7,364 bases of DNA from Aquificaceae bacterium (GCA_015487535.1 WFPN01000014.1:1-7364); one strand, 5' to 3'. Counted from the first letter of the stretch, positions 1 to 5,406 are shown. Program-made: numbers and translations. The notes: a model not told the origin generated them from the letters alone.

Positions 1-401
1 ATGTTGTCCAAACTCTTCTCGAAGCACCACTCTATAAACCCGCCCCCCAGGTAATGGCCCTGCGGGGTCATCTCGTTCGGATCTATCAGGCCAGTTTTTA
101 AGAAGTTCTCCTCGAAGAACACCTTCGGGTCCTCCCCCGCATCCGCATCGAAGGGTACGTAGCCTCCCTTCGTAGATATAAAGAGCCTGTCCCTTCCAAC
201 CTCCTCCGCTACCCTGCCAACCACCCTCTCGCTCTTCATGTACCTGTAGTTTATAGCCGTATCTACAACGTTTATTCCGCTCTCCACGCCTAGCTTTATC
301 GTCTCGAAGTATCTCCTGTCGGTCTCATCGTCGAGCTCTCCCAGGTACGTTCCTATGCCTATCTCCGAGAGCCTGTGTCCTTCAAAGTCCTTGTATCTCA
401 T
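1..401 (-). CDS. Aldo/keto reductase, N-terminal 133 residues (cut by window edge)
   Basis: NAD(P)H-dependent oxidoreductase of the aldo/keto reductase TIM-barrel superfamily; the substrate cannot be read from the sequence. The visible N-terminal part shows the family order: a first strand SEIGIGTYLG (residues 12-21), the catalytic Asp in INVVDTA (D47), the catalytic Tyr in INYRY (Y52) shortly after it, and the catalytic Lys in ISTKGG (K78). The following segment, about residues 81-125, is longer than in classical AKRs and contains FLKTGLIDP, a layout I associate with a bacterial AKR subgroup. The catalytic His region and the rest of the barrel (usually about 300 or more residues) lie left of the window. 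The start is ATG at 401, preceded directly by GGTGGAGGA, and it overlaps the tatC stop as ATGA, so it is probably translationally coupled as the third gene of the tat operon. Family assignment is firm; any functional link to Tat is unproven. Confidence 0.85.
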   Translation of the reverse strand, partial: MRYKDFEGHRLSEIGIGTYLGELDDETDRRYFETIKLGVESGINVVDTAINYRYMKSERVVGRVAEEVGRDRLFISTKGGYVPFDADAGEDPKVFFEENFLKTGLIDPNEMTPQGHYLGGGFIEWCFEKSLDN

Positions 402-1159
402 TCCTCCACCTTCCTGATCGATTTCTCCCTTCCCCTCCGTGCCATCTTACCCAAGAGTATGGAAATTTCGTATAGTACGAGTAGCGGTATGGCCATTAGA
501 ACCTGGGTTGCCACGTCCGGGGCTATGAGTGCACCCACGAGGAAGGCGACAACTATGAAGTACCTTCTGAACTTCTTGAGCTGCTCCTCCGTAACCACGC
601 CTGCCCTCTGGAGCATGTAGAGGAATATGGGCATCTCGAAGGCTATACCGAAGGCTATCAGCATCTTAAGGACGAAGGATATGTAGAGATTGACAGAGAG
701 ATACGGCGTTGCGGCGAGCTGAGAGAAGCCAAGCCCAAGAAGGAACTTCAAGGCCATGGGAAGGACGACGAAGTACCCAAAGAACCCTCCCAGCACGAAC
801 AGGAAGACCGAGGATAGCAGAAGGGGCAAGAACAGCTTCTTCTCGTTAGGATACAGGGCAGGTTCCACGAACCTCCAGAGCTCGAAGAGTATCACTGGGG
901 AGGCGAGGATTAGTCCGACGGTAAGGGCTATCTTTATGAGTATAAAGAGGGGCTCGGTGGGTGATAGGGTTATGAGCTCAACCTCGGGGTAGGATTTGAC
1001 CACGGGGTACTTTAGAATCTCGAAGACCTGCCTGGCGAAGTAGAAGGAAACACCCGCGGCAAGCAGAAAGGCGATTATAGATCTAATTAGTCTTGTTCTC
1101 AGTTCCCTCAGGTGTTCCGTCAGGGGCATCGTGGGGAGTTGGTTGTTCTCCGTGCTCAT
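398..1159 (-). CDS. tatC: Sec-independent (twin-arginine) translocase subunit TatC
   Basis: Polytopic inner-membrane core of the Tat translocase, which with TatB recognises twin-arginine signal peptides and exports folded, often cofactor-bearing proteins. The 253-residue product shows the family landmarks: N-terminal LTEHLRELRTRL (13-24), the first periplasmic region with TLSPTEP (64-70), the cytoplasmic motif FVEPALYPNEKK (97-108), and the membrane-embedded Glu in FEMP (E175). Six hydrophobic segments lie around residues 27-42, 72-93, 110-136, 157-182, 199-213 and 215-236, as expected for TatC. The open frame extends upstream to 1231, but I chose ATG 1159 because the extension is basic and unrelated to TatC, and because GGAGGA (1176-1171) lies 11 nt before it. 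ATG 1129 (MPLTEHL) is possible but has no Shine-Dalgarno. With either start the conserved HLRELR coding lies inside the end of the upstream tatB gene. Confidence 0.95.
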   Translation of the reverse strand: MSTENNQLPTMPLTEHLRELRTRLIRSIIAFLLAAGVSFYFARQVFEILKYPVVKSYPEVELITLSPTEPLFILIKIALTVGLILASPVILFELWRFVEPALYPNEKKLFLPLLLSSVFLFVLGGFFGYFVVLPMALKFLLGLGFSQLAATPYLSVNLYISFVLKMLIAFGIAFEMPIFLYMLQRAGVVTEEQLKKFRRYFIVVAFLVGALIAPDVATQVLMAIPLLVLYEISILLGKMARRGREKSIRKVEE

Positions 1160-1451
1160 CCTTCGCAGTTTCCTCCGTTTCGAAGTAATCCTCATTATAA
1201 TCTTCGTACTCGACATCGGGCAGAGGTTCATCTACCTCCGTTTCGTCCTCGGTCCTCTCATCGAGCTCCTTACCCTCCTCCTCCAGCACTTTCCTGTTTA
1301 TCTCCTCCATGTAAGCCTGCATCCTGATCTCGTCCCAGGTCTCCCTCACCTTCCTCATCATCTCACCGAGCTTCACGGCAAGGTCCATCATCCTCTCCGG
1401 ACCTAGGATTACGAAGGCTATTATCAGGACTATTAGAAGTTGTATCTCCAT
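1083..1451 (-). CDS. tatB: Tat translocase subunit, TatB/TatA-type
   Basis: Small single-span Tat subunit of 122 residues, acting in the inner membrane with TatC. Residues 1-16 are a short N-terminal transmembrane helix with a polar Gln at position 4, 13 residues before the hinge. That is the distance seen for Gln8 of E. coli TatA and Glu8 of E. coli TatB. The hinge is GPER (17-20), the TatB-type version, rather than the FG of TatA. An amphipathic basic/acidic helix follows (about 20-60), then a very acidic low-complexity tail (about 60-122) unlike either E. coli protein. It is upstream of tatC and overlaps it by 77 nt. ATG 1451 has no properly spaced Shine-Dalgarno: AAGGG abuts the start codon, and a TATAAT hexamer lies 7 nt upstream. 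TatB is the better label from GPER and position, but the protein could be a dual TatA/TatB. No other tatA is present in the window. Confidence 0.85.
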   Translation of the reverse strand: MEIQLLIVLIIAFVILGPERMMDLAVKLGEMMRKVRETWDEIRMQAYMEEINRKVLEEEGKELDERTEDETEVDEPLPDVEYEDYNEDYFETEETAKDEHGEQPTPHDAPDGTPEGTENKTN

Positions 1452-1458
1452 CCCTTAT

Positions 1459-1464
1459 ATTATA
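1459..1464 (-). promoter_or_regulatory. Perfect TATAAT -10 box for the tat operon
   Basis: Reading the minus strand, TATAAT is followed by ATAAGGG and then the tatB ATG at 1451. With normal -10 geometry, transcription would begin at or within a base or two of the start codon, so the message would be leaderless or nearly so. No convincing TTGACA-like -35 element is visible 16-18 bp upstream. The promoter role is inferred from position and sequence only. Confidence 0.5.
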
Positions 1465-1507
1465 GGCCTTCGGATAAGAATCCAGCCGGCCCCAGAGTTT
1501 TATGATC

Positions 1508-1540
1508 TATATCAGCACAGCTTTCTGAAAAGGTGATATA
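1508..1540. repeat. Inverted repeat TATATCA / TGATATA in the divergent spacer
   Basis: A perfect 7-bp dyad: TATATCA at 1508-1514 and TGATATA at 1534-1540, 26 bp apart start to start. A small inner pair CTTT/AAAG (1521-1524, 1529-1532) closes a CTGA loop. It could be an operator between tatB and the aminomutase gene, or a stem in a transcript. The right arm overlaps a TGATATAAA stretch (1534-1542) that resembles an extended -10 element on the plus strand. No specific regulator is recognisable. Confidence 0.35.
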
Positions 1541-1547
1541 AATTGTT

Positions 1548-1562
1548 TAAAACAGTGTTTTA
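1548..1562. promoter_or_regulatory. Perfect 15-bp palindrome TAAAACA-G-TGTTTTA, candidate operator (copy 1)
   Basis: TAAAACA and TGTTTTA are perfect reverse complements around a single G (1555). A further half-site TGTTT lies at 1544-1548, so TGTTT / AAACA / TGTTT half-sites alternate over 18 bp. A nearly identical element, with one base changed, lies before ccsB at 3510-3524, and the similarity continues into the following T-run. Repetition before two plus-strand genes makes a shared regulator-binding site the simplest reading; the regulator is not identifiable from the sequence. Confidence 0.5.
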
Positions 1563-1572
1563 TTTTTAGAAA

Positions 1573-1634
1573 CGAAGCGGGAGGGGAGCTTCGGCAGCAC
1601 GGGGGTCGGTTAAAACCACCCCCTCCCTTTTTAT
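1573..1634 (+). promoter_or_regulatory. Structured G/C-rich RNA leader or terminator-like element before the aminomutase gene
   Basis: Hairpin 1 is CGAAGC (1573-1578) paired with GCTTCG (1588-1593), with loop GGGAGGGGA. Hairpin 2 is GGGGGT (1601-1606) paired with ACCCCC (1618-1623), with inner pairs GGTT/AACC (1608-1611, 1614-1617) and one bulged C. The loop GGGAGGGG (1579-1586) is perfectly complementary to CCCCTCCC (1620-1627), which is followed immediately by TTTTT (1628-1632). GGGA/TCCC alone could form a loop-tail pseudoknot with both hairpins in place. The full 8-bp pairing would break hairpin 2 and put a strong stem right against the U-tract, as in an intrinsic terminator. No plus-strand gene precedes it, so it is either an attenuator-like 5' leader or a short independent RNA. 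It does not match a riboswitch consensus I know. Confidence 0.45.
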
Positions 1635-1635
1635 T

Positions 1636-1641
1636 TAAAAT
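1636..1641 (+). promoter_or_regulatory. Possible -10 element TAAAAT directly before the aminomutase start
   Basis: TAAAAT is followed by TTTCCCC and then ATG 1649. This is the same 7-nt distance seen on the opposite strand for tatB. Together with the absence of a Shine-Dalgarno, this allows a leaderless transcript starting downstream of the terminator-like element. The stretch is AT-rich, so a chance match is quite possible, and no -35 is visible. Confidence 0.3.
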
Positions 1642-1648
1642 TTTCCCC

Positions 1649-2746
1649 ATGGAACTCTTAAAAGTCCCCAAAGATCTATGGAACGACTACAACTGGCAAA
1701 TAAGGAACAGGATAAAAACACTTGAAGAGCTCCAAAGGTACGTAAAACTCCTTCCTGAAGAGATAGAAGGCATTAGGAGAACTCAAGGCCTGTACCCCAT
1801 GGCCATAACCCCCTACTACCTCTCCCTGATGGATCCTGAAGACCCCGAGGATCCGATCAGGCTCCAGGCCATTCCCAGGGTTGTGGAGGTGGACGAGAAG
1901 GTTCAAAGGGAGGGTGAGCCCGACGCCCTTAGGGAGGAAGGGGACATACCCGGCCTGACCCACAGATACCCGGACAGGGTGCTTATGACCGTAACTACTT
2001 TCTGCGCTGTTTACTGCAGGCACTGTATGAGGAAGAGGATCTTCTCCGAGGGTGAGAGGGCACGGACAAAGGAAGAGATCGACAGGATGATCTCTTACAT
2101 AAGAGAACACGAAGAGATAAGGGATGTGCTCATCTCTGGAGGCGAGCCCCTGAGCCTCGGGAATGACAGGATAGAGTATATCCTAAGGGAGCTTAGGAAG
2201 ATAAGACACGTTGAGATAATAAGGTTCGGAACACGGCTACCCGTCCTTGCACCGCAGAGGTTCTTCGACGAAGGTCTCCTGGACACACTGGAAAAGTACT
2301 CTCCCGTATGGATAAACACACACTTCAACCATCCTAAGGAGGTAACGGAGCTCTCCGCCGAAGCGGTGGATAGGCTCCTGAGAAGGGGCATCCCGGTAAA
2401 CAACCAGACTGTACTGTTAAAGGGGGTGAACGACGAACCTGAGACCATGCTCGAGCTTATGAGATCTCTTTTAAGGATAAAGGTAAAACCCCAGTACCTC
2501 TTCCACTGCGATCCAATAAAGGGGGCTATACACTTCAGAACGAGCGTGGACAAGGGTATTGAGATAATGAGGTACCTAAGGGGCAGGATATCGGGCATGG
2601 GAATACCAACCTACGCGGTGGACCTCCCCGGGGGAAAGGGAAAGGTTCCCCTGCTCCCCAACTACGTCCTAGAGAGGAAAGGAAACAGATTCGTCTTCGA
2701 GAGCTTCTCCGGGGAGGCTGTGGAGTACACGATAGATGAAGTTTAA
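1649..2746 (+). CDS. kamA: Lysine 2,3-aminomutase-type radical SAM enzyme (KamA family)
   Basis: PLP- and [4Fe-4S]/SAM-dependent aminomutase, predicted to convert L-lysine to L-beta-lysine in the cytoplasm. The 365-residue product has the radical SAM CX3CX2C motif at C119, C123 and C126 (FCAVYCRHC) and the SAM-binding SGGEP (163-167). The family's active-site trio is retained: D288 in HCDP, D325 in AVDLPG and the PLP lysine K332 in GGKGKVP. The spacings of 37 and 7 residues are the same as D293/D330/K337 of the Clostridium subterminale enzyme, which favours lysine over glutamate as substrate. The alternative, an EpmB-like EF-P modifying enzyme, is less likely from these residues. The protein is shorter than the roughly 416-residue clostridial enzyme, mostly at the C terminus. 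ATG 1649 has no Shine-Dalgarno; TAAAAT lies 7 nt upstream. The gene overlaps the next one by 11 nt. No beta-lysine acetyltransferase (AblB) or EF-P gene is nearby, so its physiological role is open. Confidence 0.85.
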   Translation: MELLKVPKDLWNDYNWQIRNRIKTLEELQRYVKLLPEEIEGIRRTQGLYPMAITPYYLSLMDPEDPEDPIRLQAIPRVVEVDEKVQREGEPDALREEGDIPGLTHRYPDRVLMTVTTFCAVYCRHCMRKRIFSEGERARTKEEIDRMISYIREHEEIRDVLISGGEPLSLGNDRIEYILRELRKIRHVEIIRFGTRLPVLAPQRFFDEGLLDTLEKYSPVWINTHFNHPKEVTELSAEAVDRLLRRGIPVNNQTVLLKGVNDEPETMLELMRSLLRIKVKPQYLFHCDPIKGAIHFRTSVDKGIEIMRYLRGRISGMGIPTYAVDLPGGKGKVPLLPNYVLERKGNRFVFESFSGEAVEYTIDEV

Positions 2747-3512
2747 GGACTTTCTAAGAGTTCTGTTCCTGAGTCTCCTGGACTCTATCAGATACAACTA
2801 CACCTATCACTCCGGTGCCCTTACGTACCACTTCATGCTCTCCATAGCTCCTCTAACTATAGTCCTCGTTCACATCCTGAGCCTCCTTCCCTTCTTCGAA
2901 ATAGAGAGGGTAGAACTCATCCTGGACAGGTTCTTCCCCCAGTACACCTCCAAGGTGATCCACGAGATAATCAAGGTTCAGCAGAAAGGTATCCAGACGT
3001 CGTTCGTGGCCCTGGGTGTGTCTTACGTCTTCTCGGTGGGCTTTCTAAGGAACATGAGCAAGGCCTTTTCCTACGTATCGGAGGATCTGCTCGGGGGGAA
3101 GAGGGAGCTGTTCTACTGGTTCCTGATGCCCCTGCTTATGCTCGCCTTCGTTCTGGTTCTCTCCGCTTCCTTCTTCCTCAGCGTTTACCTCAAGGTTATC
3201 CTTCCCAGATCCCTCTCAGCCGTTTCCGACCTTTCGTACGTACTGCCGGGCACACTCATAATCTTTCTCCTATACGTGAGCTTCCTGAGGAGGAGGATAA
3301 ATCTAGGAGTCGTACTCCTCTCAGCTGCCCTCGTTTCAGTGATTATGTTTCTTCTGCAGACTCTGTTCACCTGGTACCTGGCCAAGGTCTTTAAGGGAAG
3401 CCTGCTGTATGGGTCCCTCAGTACCGTGGTGGCCTTCCTGCTCTGGATAAATCTTATCTTCCTCTCCCTGCTTCTGGGAGCTCGCTTGATTTACAGGCTA
3501 CAAAACCCGTAA
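2736..3512 (+). CDS. YihY/virulence factor BrkB family inner-membrane protein
   Basis: Integral membrane protein of 258 residues with about six hydrophobic spans (near 33-52, 88-104, 126-150, 168-184, 190-212 and 226-252). Family signatures are visible: the first-span motif GALTYHFMLSIAPL (27-40) and the C-terminal YGSLSTVVAFLLWINL...LLLGARL (225-251), in which the YGSL, the central Trp and the terminal GAxL are typical. Members were once called ribonuclease BN, but that activity belongs to an unrelated protein. The molecular role of YihY proteins is unsettled, with transport proposed. ATG 2736 lies inside the end of the aminomutase gene (11-nt overlap) with GGAG 10 nt upstream, so the two are probably co-translated. 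ccsB begins 31 nt downstream. The pairing with an aminomutase is unusual, but I see nothing that proves a joint function. Confidence 0.85.
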   Translation: MKFKDFLRVLFLSLLDSIRYNYTYHSGALTYHFMLSIAPLTIVLVHILSLLPFFEIERVELILDRFFPQYTSKVIHEIIKVQQKGIQTSFVALGVSYVFSVGFLRNMSKAFSYVSEDLLGGKRELFYWFLMPLLMLAFVLVLSASFFLSVYLKVILPRSLSAVSDLSYVLPGTLIIFLLYVSFLRRRINLGVVLLSAALVSVIMFLLQTLFTWYLAKVFKGSLLYGSLSTVVAFLLWINLIFLSLLLGARLIYRLQNP

Positions 3513-3524
3513 AATAGTGTTTTA
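3510..3524. promoter_or_regulatory. Candidate operator copy 2, TAAAATAGTGTTTTA, before ccsB
   Basis: It matches the perfect palindrome at 1548-1562 in 14 of 15 positions (C to T in the left arm), and the following TTTT run and AG are also shared. It begins at the TAA stop of the YihY gene and ends 19 nt before the ccsB ATG, immediately ahead of its Shine-Dalgarno. That would suit a repressor or roadblock site controlling ccsB separately from the upstream genes. Part of the match is forced by the stop codon. Confidence 0.45.
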
Positions 3525-3530
3525 GTTTTC

Positions 3531-3536
3531 AGGAGG
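3531..3536 (+). promoter_or_regulatory. Strong ribosome binding site of ccsB
   Basis: AGGAGG lies 7 nt before ATG 3544. It is the best Shine-Dalgarno among the plus-strand genes of this run and fixes the ccsB start. It contrasts with the aminomutase gene, which has none. Confidence 0.8.
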
Positions 3537-3543
3537 AAAGGTA

Positions 3544-4587
3544 ATGGAAAGATACTGGAACGTTGGCACAAAATACCTGAACGACAAGACGAGGGTGATA
3601 GTCATAGGTATAACCGGAAGGGAGGCTTCCCAGGTTGTATCCGAGACTGAGGCGCTCTATCCGGGGATAATCAAGGTTGGTGTCACACCGGGTAAGGGCG
3701 GTCAAGAGGTGGCCGGGGTTCCGGTGTTCAACACTGTAAAGGAGGCCCTTAGTTCCCCCGAGGGAAGAGACGTCAATACCGGTCTCATATACGTTCCTCC
3801 AGCTTCGGTAAAGGACGCCGTCATAGAGCTAGTGGATGCCGGCATAAAGGTTATATACATAATCACCGAGCACGTTCCCATAAGGGACACTGTTTACTTC
3901 TACCACTACGCGAAAGAGAGGGGAGTAACCATAGTTGGTCCCACATCTCTCGGCTGTATAGTTCCTAGGGTACCTGCAAGGATAGGTGCTATAGGAGGTA
4001 AGGACCCATTCATAGCATACGCAGACGGCGGGCTCGTAATTCTCTCCAAGTCAGGGGGACTTACCACAACAACGGCGGAGATGTTCAAAAGGAGAGGCTG
4101 GGGTGTTTACATGGCCCTCGCTCTGGGAGGAGACATAATCTCCTGCACTACCTTCGCAGACGTTCTGGAAGAGATAAAGGACGATCCCAACGTTAAAGGT
4201 GTAGTAATTCAAGGTGAGGTTGGTGGGACCTACGAGGAGCAGGCTGCAGAAACCATCCTCAGACTTTACAAGGAGGGCAAGTGGGACAAGCCCGTGGCAG
4301 CCTTCGTTGCCGGTAGGTTCCAGGAGAGTCTCGAAGGGGTATCCTTTGGACACGCGGGTGCAATTGTAGAAAGGGGTAAGGGAAAGGCTACCGATAAGAT
4401 AAGGCTCTTCAACGAGGTAGGTAAGGAAACAGGACTCGTCAAGGTTGCCGAGTTCTACCACGACCTGGTCAACTGCATAGAGGAGCTCGGCGTGGAGAGA
4501 GATTTCGAGGATACAACACCGGAAGGGAAGGTTCCTCCTCTCTACTCGACGATAGACCCAGAAACCTGCAAGTTCAAAGGTGATTGA
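3544..4587 (+). CDS. ccsB: Citryl-CoA synthetase small subunit (CcsB; SucD-like)
   Basis: Member of the succinyl-CoA synthetase alpha (SucD) superfamily. In Aquificales, CcsA and CcsB join citrate and CoA with ATP to make citryl-CoA, which a separate citryl-CoA lyase then splits; together these replace ATP-citrate lyase in the reductive TCA cycle. Landmarks: the CoA-binding Rossmann part with VIGITGREAS (20-29) and VTPGKGGQEVAGVPVFNTVKEA (47-68), SKSGGLT (168-174), the GEVGGTYEE loop (224-232), and the phosphorylated His in FGHAGAIV (H270). At 347 residues it is clearly longer than SucD (about 290), with about 50 extra C-terminal residues (300-347). It agrees with the roughly 36-kDa CcsB of Hydrogenobacter thermophilus. 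A SucD paralogue remains the alternative. The ATP-grasp partner (CcsA or SucC) is not in the window. The next gene starts within its last codons. Confidence 0.82.
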   Translation: MERYWNVGTKYLNDKTRVIVIGITGREASQVVSETEALYPGIIKVGVTPGKGGQEVAGVPVFNTVKEALSSPEGRDVNTGLIYVPPASVKDAVIELVDAGIKVIYIITEHVPIRDTVYFYHYAKERGVTIVGPTSLGCIVPRVPARIGAIGGKDPFIAYADGGLVILSKSGGLTTTTAEMFKRRGWGVYMALALGGDIISCTTFADVLEEIKDDPNVKGVVIQGEVGGTYEEQAAETILRLYKEGKWDKPVAAFVAGRFQESLEGVSFGHAGAIVERGKGKATDKIRLFNEVGKETGLVKVAEFYHDLVNCIEELGVERDFEDTTPEGKVPPLYSTIDPETCKFKGD

Positions 4588-5116
4588 AGACCGTCTCAGA
4601 TGGAACAAAAGGTACTCTGAGGGCAGGGAGTCTGTCCTCCACACTTCCTTGACACGTTTCTACCACTTAGCCCCTAAGGGCAGAGCCTTAGATATAGCCT
4701 GCGGCACGGGAGAGACCAGCCTGTACCTAGCCAAGAAAGGCTTCGATGTGGACGCCTTCGATATATCCGATGTGGCTATAAGGAAGGCACGCCTCAAAGC
4801 GAGGCGGGAGGGCTTTAAGATCAATTTCAAACCTGTAGATGCGGAGCTCTTTTCCTTCGGCCTCTCCAAGTACAGCCTTATCATCAACTTCTACTTTCTA
4901 AATAGAAGAATATTCGCCAAGATAAGAAGAGCCCTAAAAAGTGGGGGGGTCCTCATATTCGAGACCTATAACGAGGAGCACCTGTCCATCAACCCTAACT
5001 TCAACCCCGAGTACCTCCTGAGTAAGGGCGAGCTCATAAAGGCGTTTGGAGATTTTGAAATCATTTACTACTGTGAGGTTTCGAATACAACAACTCTGGT
5101 AGCGAGAAAACCCTAA
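4580..5116 (+). CDS. Small class I SAM-dependent methyltransferase
   Basis: A 178-residue soluble methyltransferase; the substrate is unknown. The Rossmann SAM-binding motif I is LDIACGTGETS (38-47), followed by the acidic residue at the end of strand 2 in DAFDIS (D61), a post-II region around KPVDAEL (84-90), and FETYNEEHL (127-135) in the place where TehB/UbiG-like enzymes carry a comparable segment. The N-terminal RWNKRYSEG (7-15) is a common opening for this fold, so the protein appears complete though short. The start is GTG 4580, overlapping the ccsB stop by 8 nt with only a weak AAAG upstream, which suggests coupling to ccsB translation. There is no in-frame ATG nearby that keeps motif I. 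Its stop shares 4 nt with the convergent regulator gene. A general label is all the sequence supports. Confidence 0.8.
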   Translation: MIEDRLRWNKRYSEGRESVLHTSLTRFYHLAPKGRALDIACGTGETSLYLAKKGFDVDAFDISDVAIRKARLKARREGFKINFKPVDAELFSFGLSKYSLIINFYFLNRRIFAKIRRALKSGGVLIFETYNEEHLSINPNFNPEYLLSKGELIKAFGDFEIIYYCEVSNTTTLVARKP

Positions 5117-5406
5117 AAGAACCATCTCCTTCTCTTCTTCAACATCTCGTTTTCCTTTGAAAGTTCGGCCAGCTTCGCCTCCAGCTCACTTATCCTTCTA
5201 AGGGCCTCCTTGAGCTCCTCGTTTACCTTCTTGTACTCTAAAAAGGGAACGAAACCTTCCGAACTATTCTTACGATGAACATGCTGGAGATAGTATCTTA
5301 TAGCCTCCTTTATTACTCCTGTTCTGGTCTTACCCTCCTCCTTAGATACCCTGTCGAGCTCCTCAAGAAGGGAGGCCTCAAGCCTAAAGGATATAACCCC
5401 CTTCAT
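5113..5406 (-). CDS. Ribbon-helix-helix (CopG/Arc-type) regulator with C-terminal coiled coil
   Basis: Predicted DNA-binding protein of 97 residues. The N terminus is a typical RHH fold: strand GVISFRLE (3-10), helix A about 12-24 (LLEELDRVSKEEG) and helix B about 28-42 (RTGVIKEAIRYYLQH). A linker with HVHRK leads to a charged coiled coil (about 59-92) with hydrophobic residues at heptad spacing (V61, L65, L69, I72, L75, L79, L82, L89) and a basic KKRRRWFF end. RHH proteins bind as dimers to repeated operators. It is divergent from the hydrogenase genes with half-site clusters between them, so autoregulation and hydrogenase control are reasonable inferences. An antitoxin role is an alternative, but no toxin gene is adjacent. 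ATG 5406 is chosen because RHH strands sit close to the N terminus. GTG 5424 (six residues longer) is possible. Neither has a Shine-Dalgarno. Confidence 0.75.
   Translation of the reverse strand: MKGVISFRLEASLLEELDRVSKEEGKTRTGVIKEAIRYYLQHVHRKNSSEGFVPFLEYKKVNEELKEALRRISELEAKLAELSKENEMLKKRRRWFF

Noticed and set aside
1160..1231. 24-codon N-terminal extension of TatC from 1231
   Set aside because: It lies wholly inside tatB, is basic and unlike TatC, whereas ATG 1159 has a Shine-Dalgarno.
1112..1406. Two plus-strand open frames opposite tatB/tatC (1112-1327 and 1131-1406)
   Set aside because: They are antisense shadows of clearly recognised tat genes, with Pro/Ser/Leu-rich composition and no recognisable domain.
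1502..1528. Possible 8-codon leader peptide (ATG at 1502) in the tatB-kamA spacer
   Set aside because: No Shine-Dalgarno, not enriched in lysine or any amino acid relevant to attenuation, and no evidence that transcription starts before it.
1607..1617. CRISPR-like GTTAAAAC piece
   Set aside because: Occurs once with no spaced repeats; explained better as the tip of a hairpin.
1573..1634. Lysine riboswitch or other known riboswitch
   Set aside because: Far too short for the lysine class, and none of the conserved cores I know (lysine, SAM, preQ1, fluoride, guanidine) can be aligned.
2095..2598. 167-codon minus-strand open frame opposite the aminomutase gene
   Set aside because: Ser/Leu-rich shadow of a conserved gene with intact catalytic residues.
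2736..3512. Ribonuclease BN as a function for the YihY-family protein
   Set aside because: An outdated family name; the true RNase BN is an unrelated soluble metallo-beta-lactamase-fold enzyme.
4051..4644. 197-codon minus-strand open frame opposite ccsB
   Set aside because: Long only because of frame constraints from ccsB; Cys/Leu-rich with no family resemblance, while the opposite strand carries full SucD-family motifs.
5113..5406. Antitoxin of a toxin-antitoxin pair
   Set aside because: No small toxin-like gene is adjacent on the same strand; the neighbour is a convergent methyltransferase.
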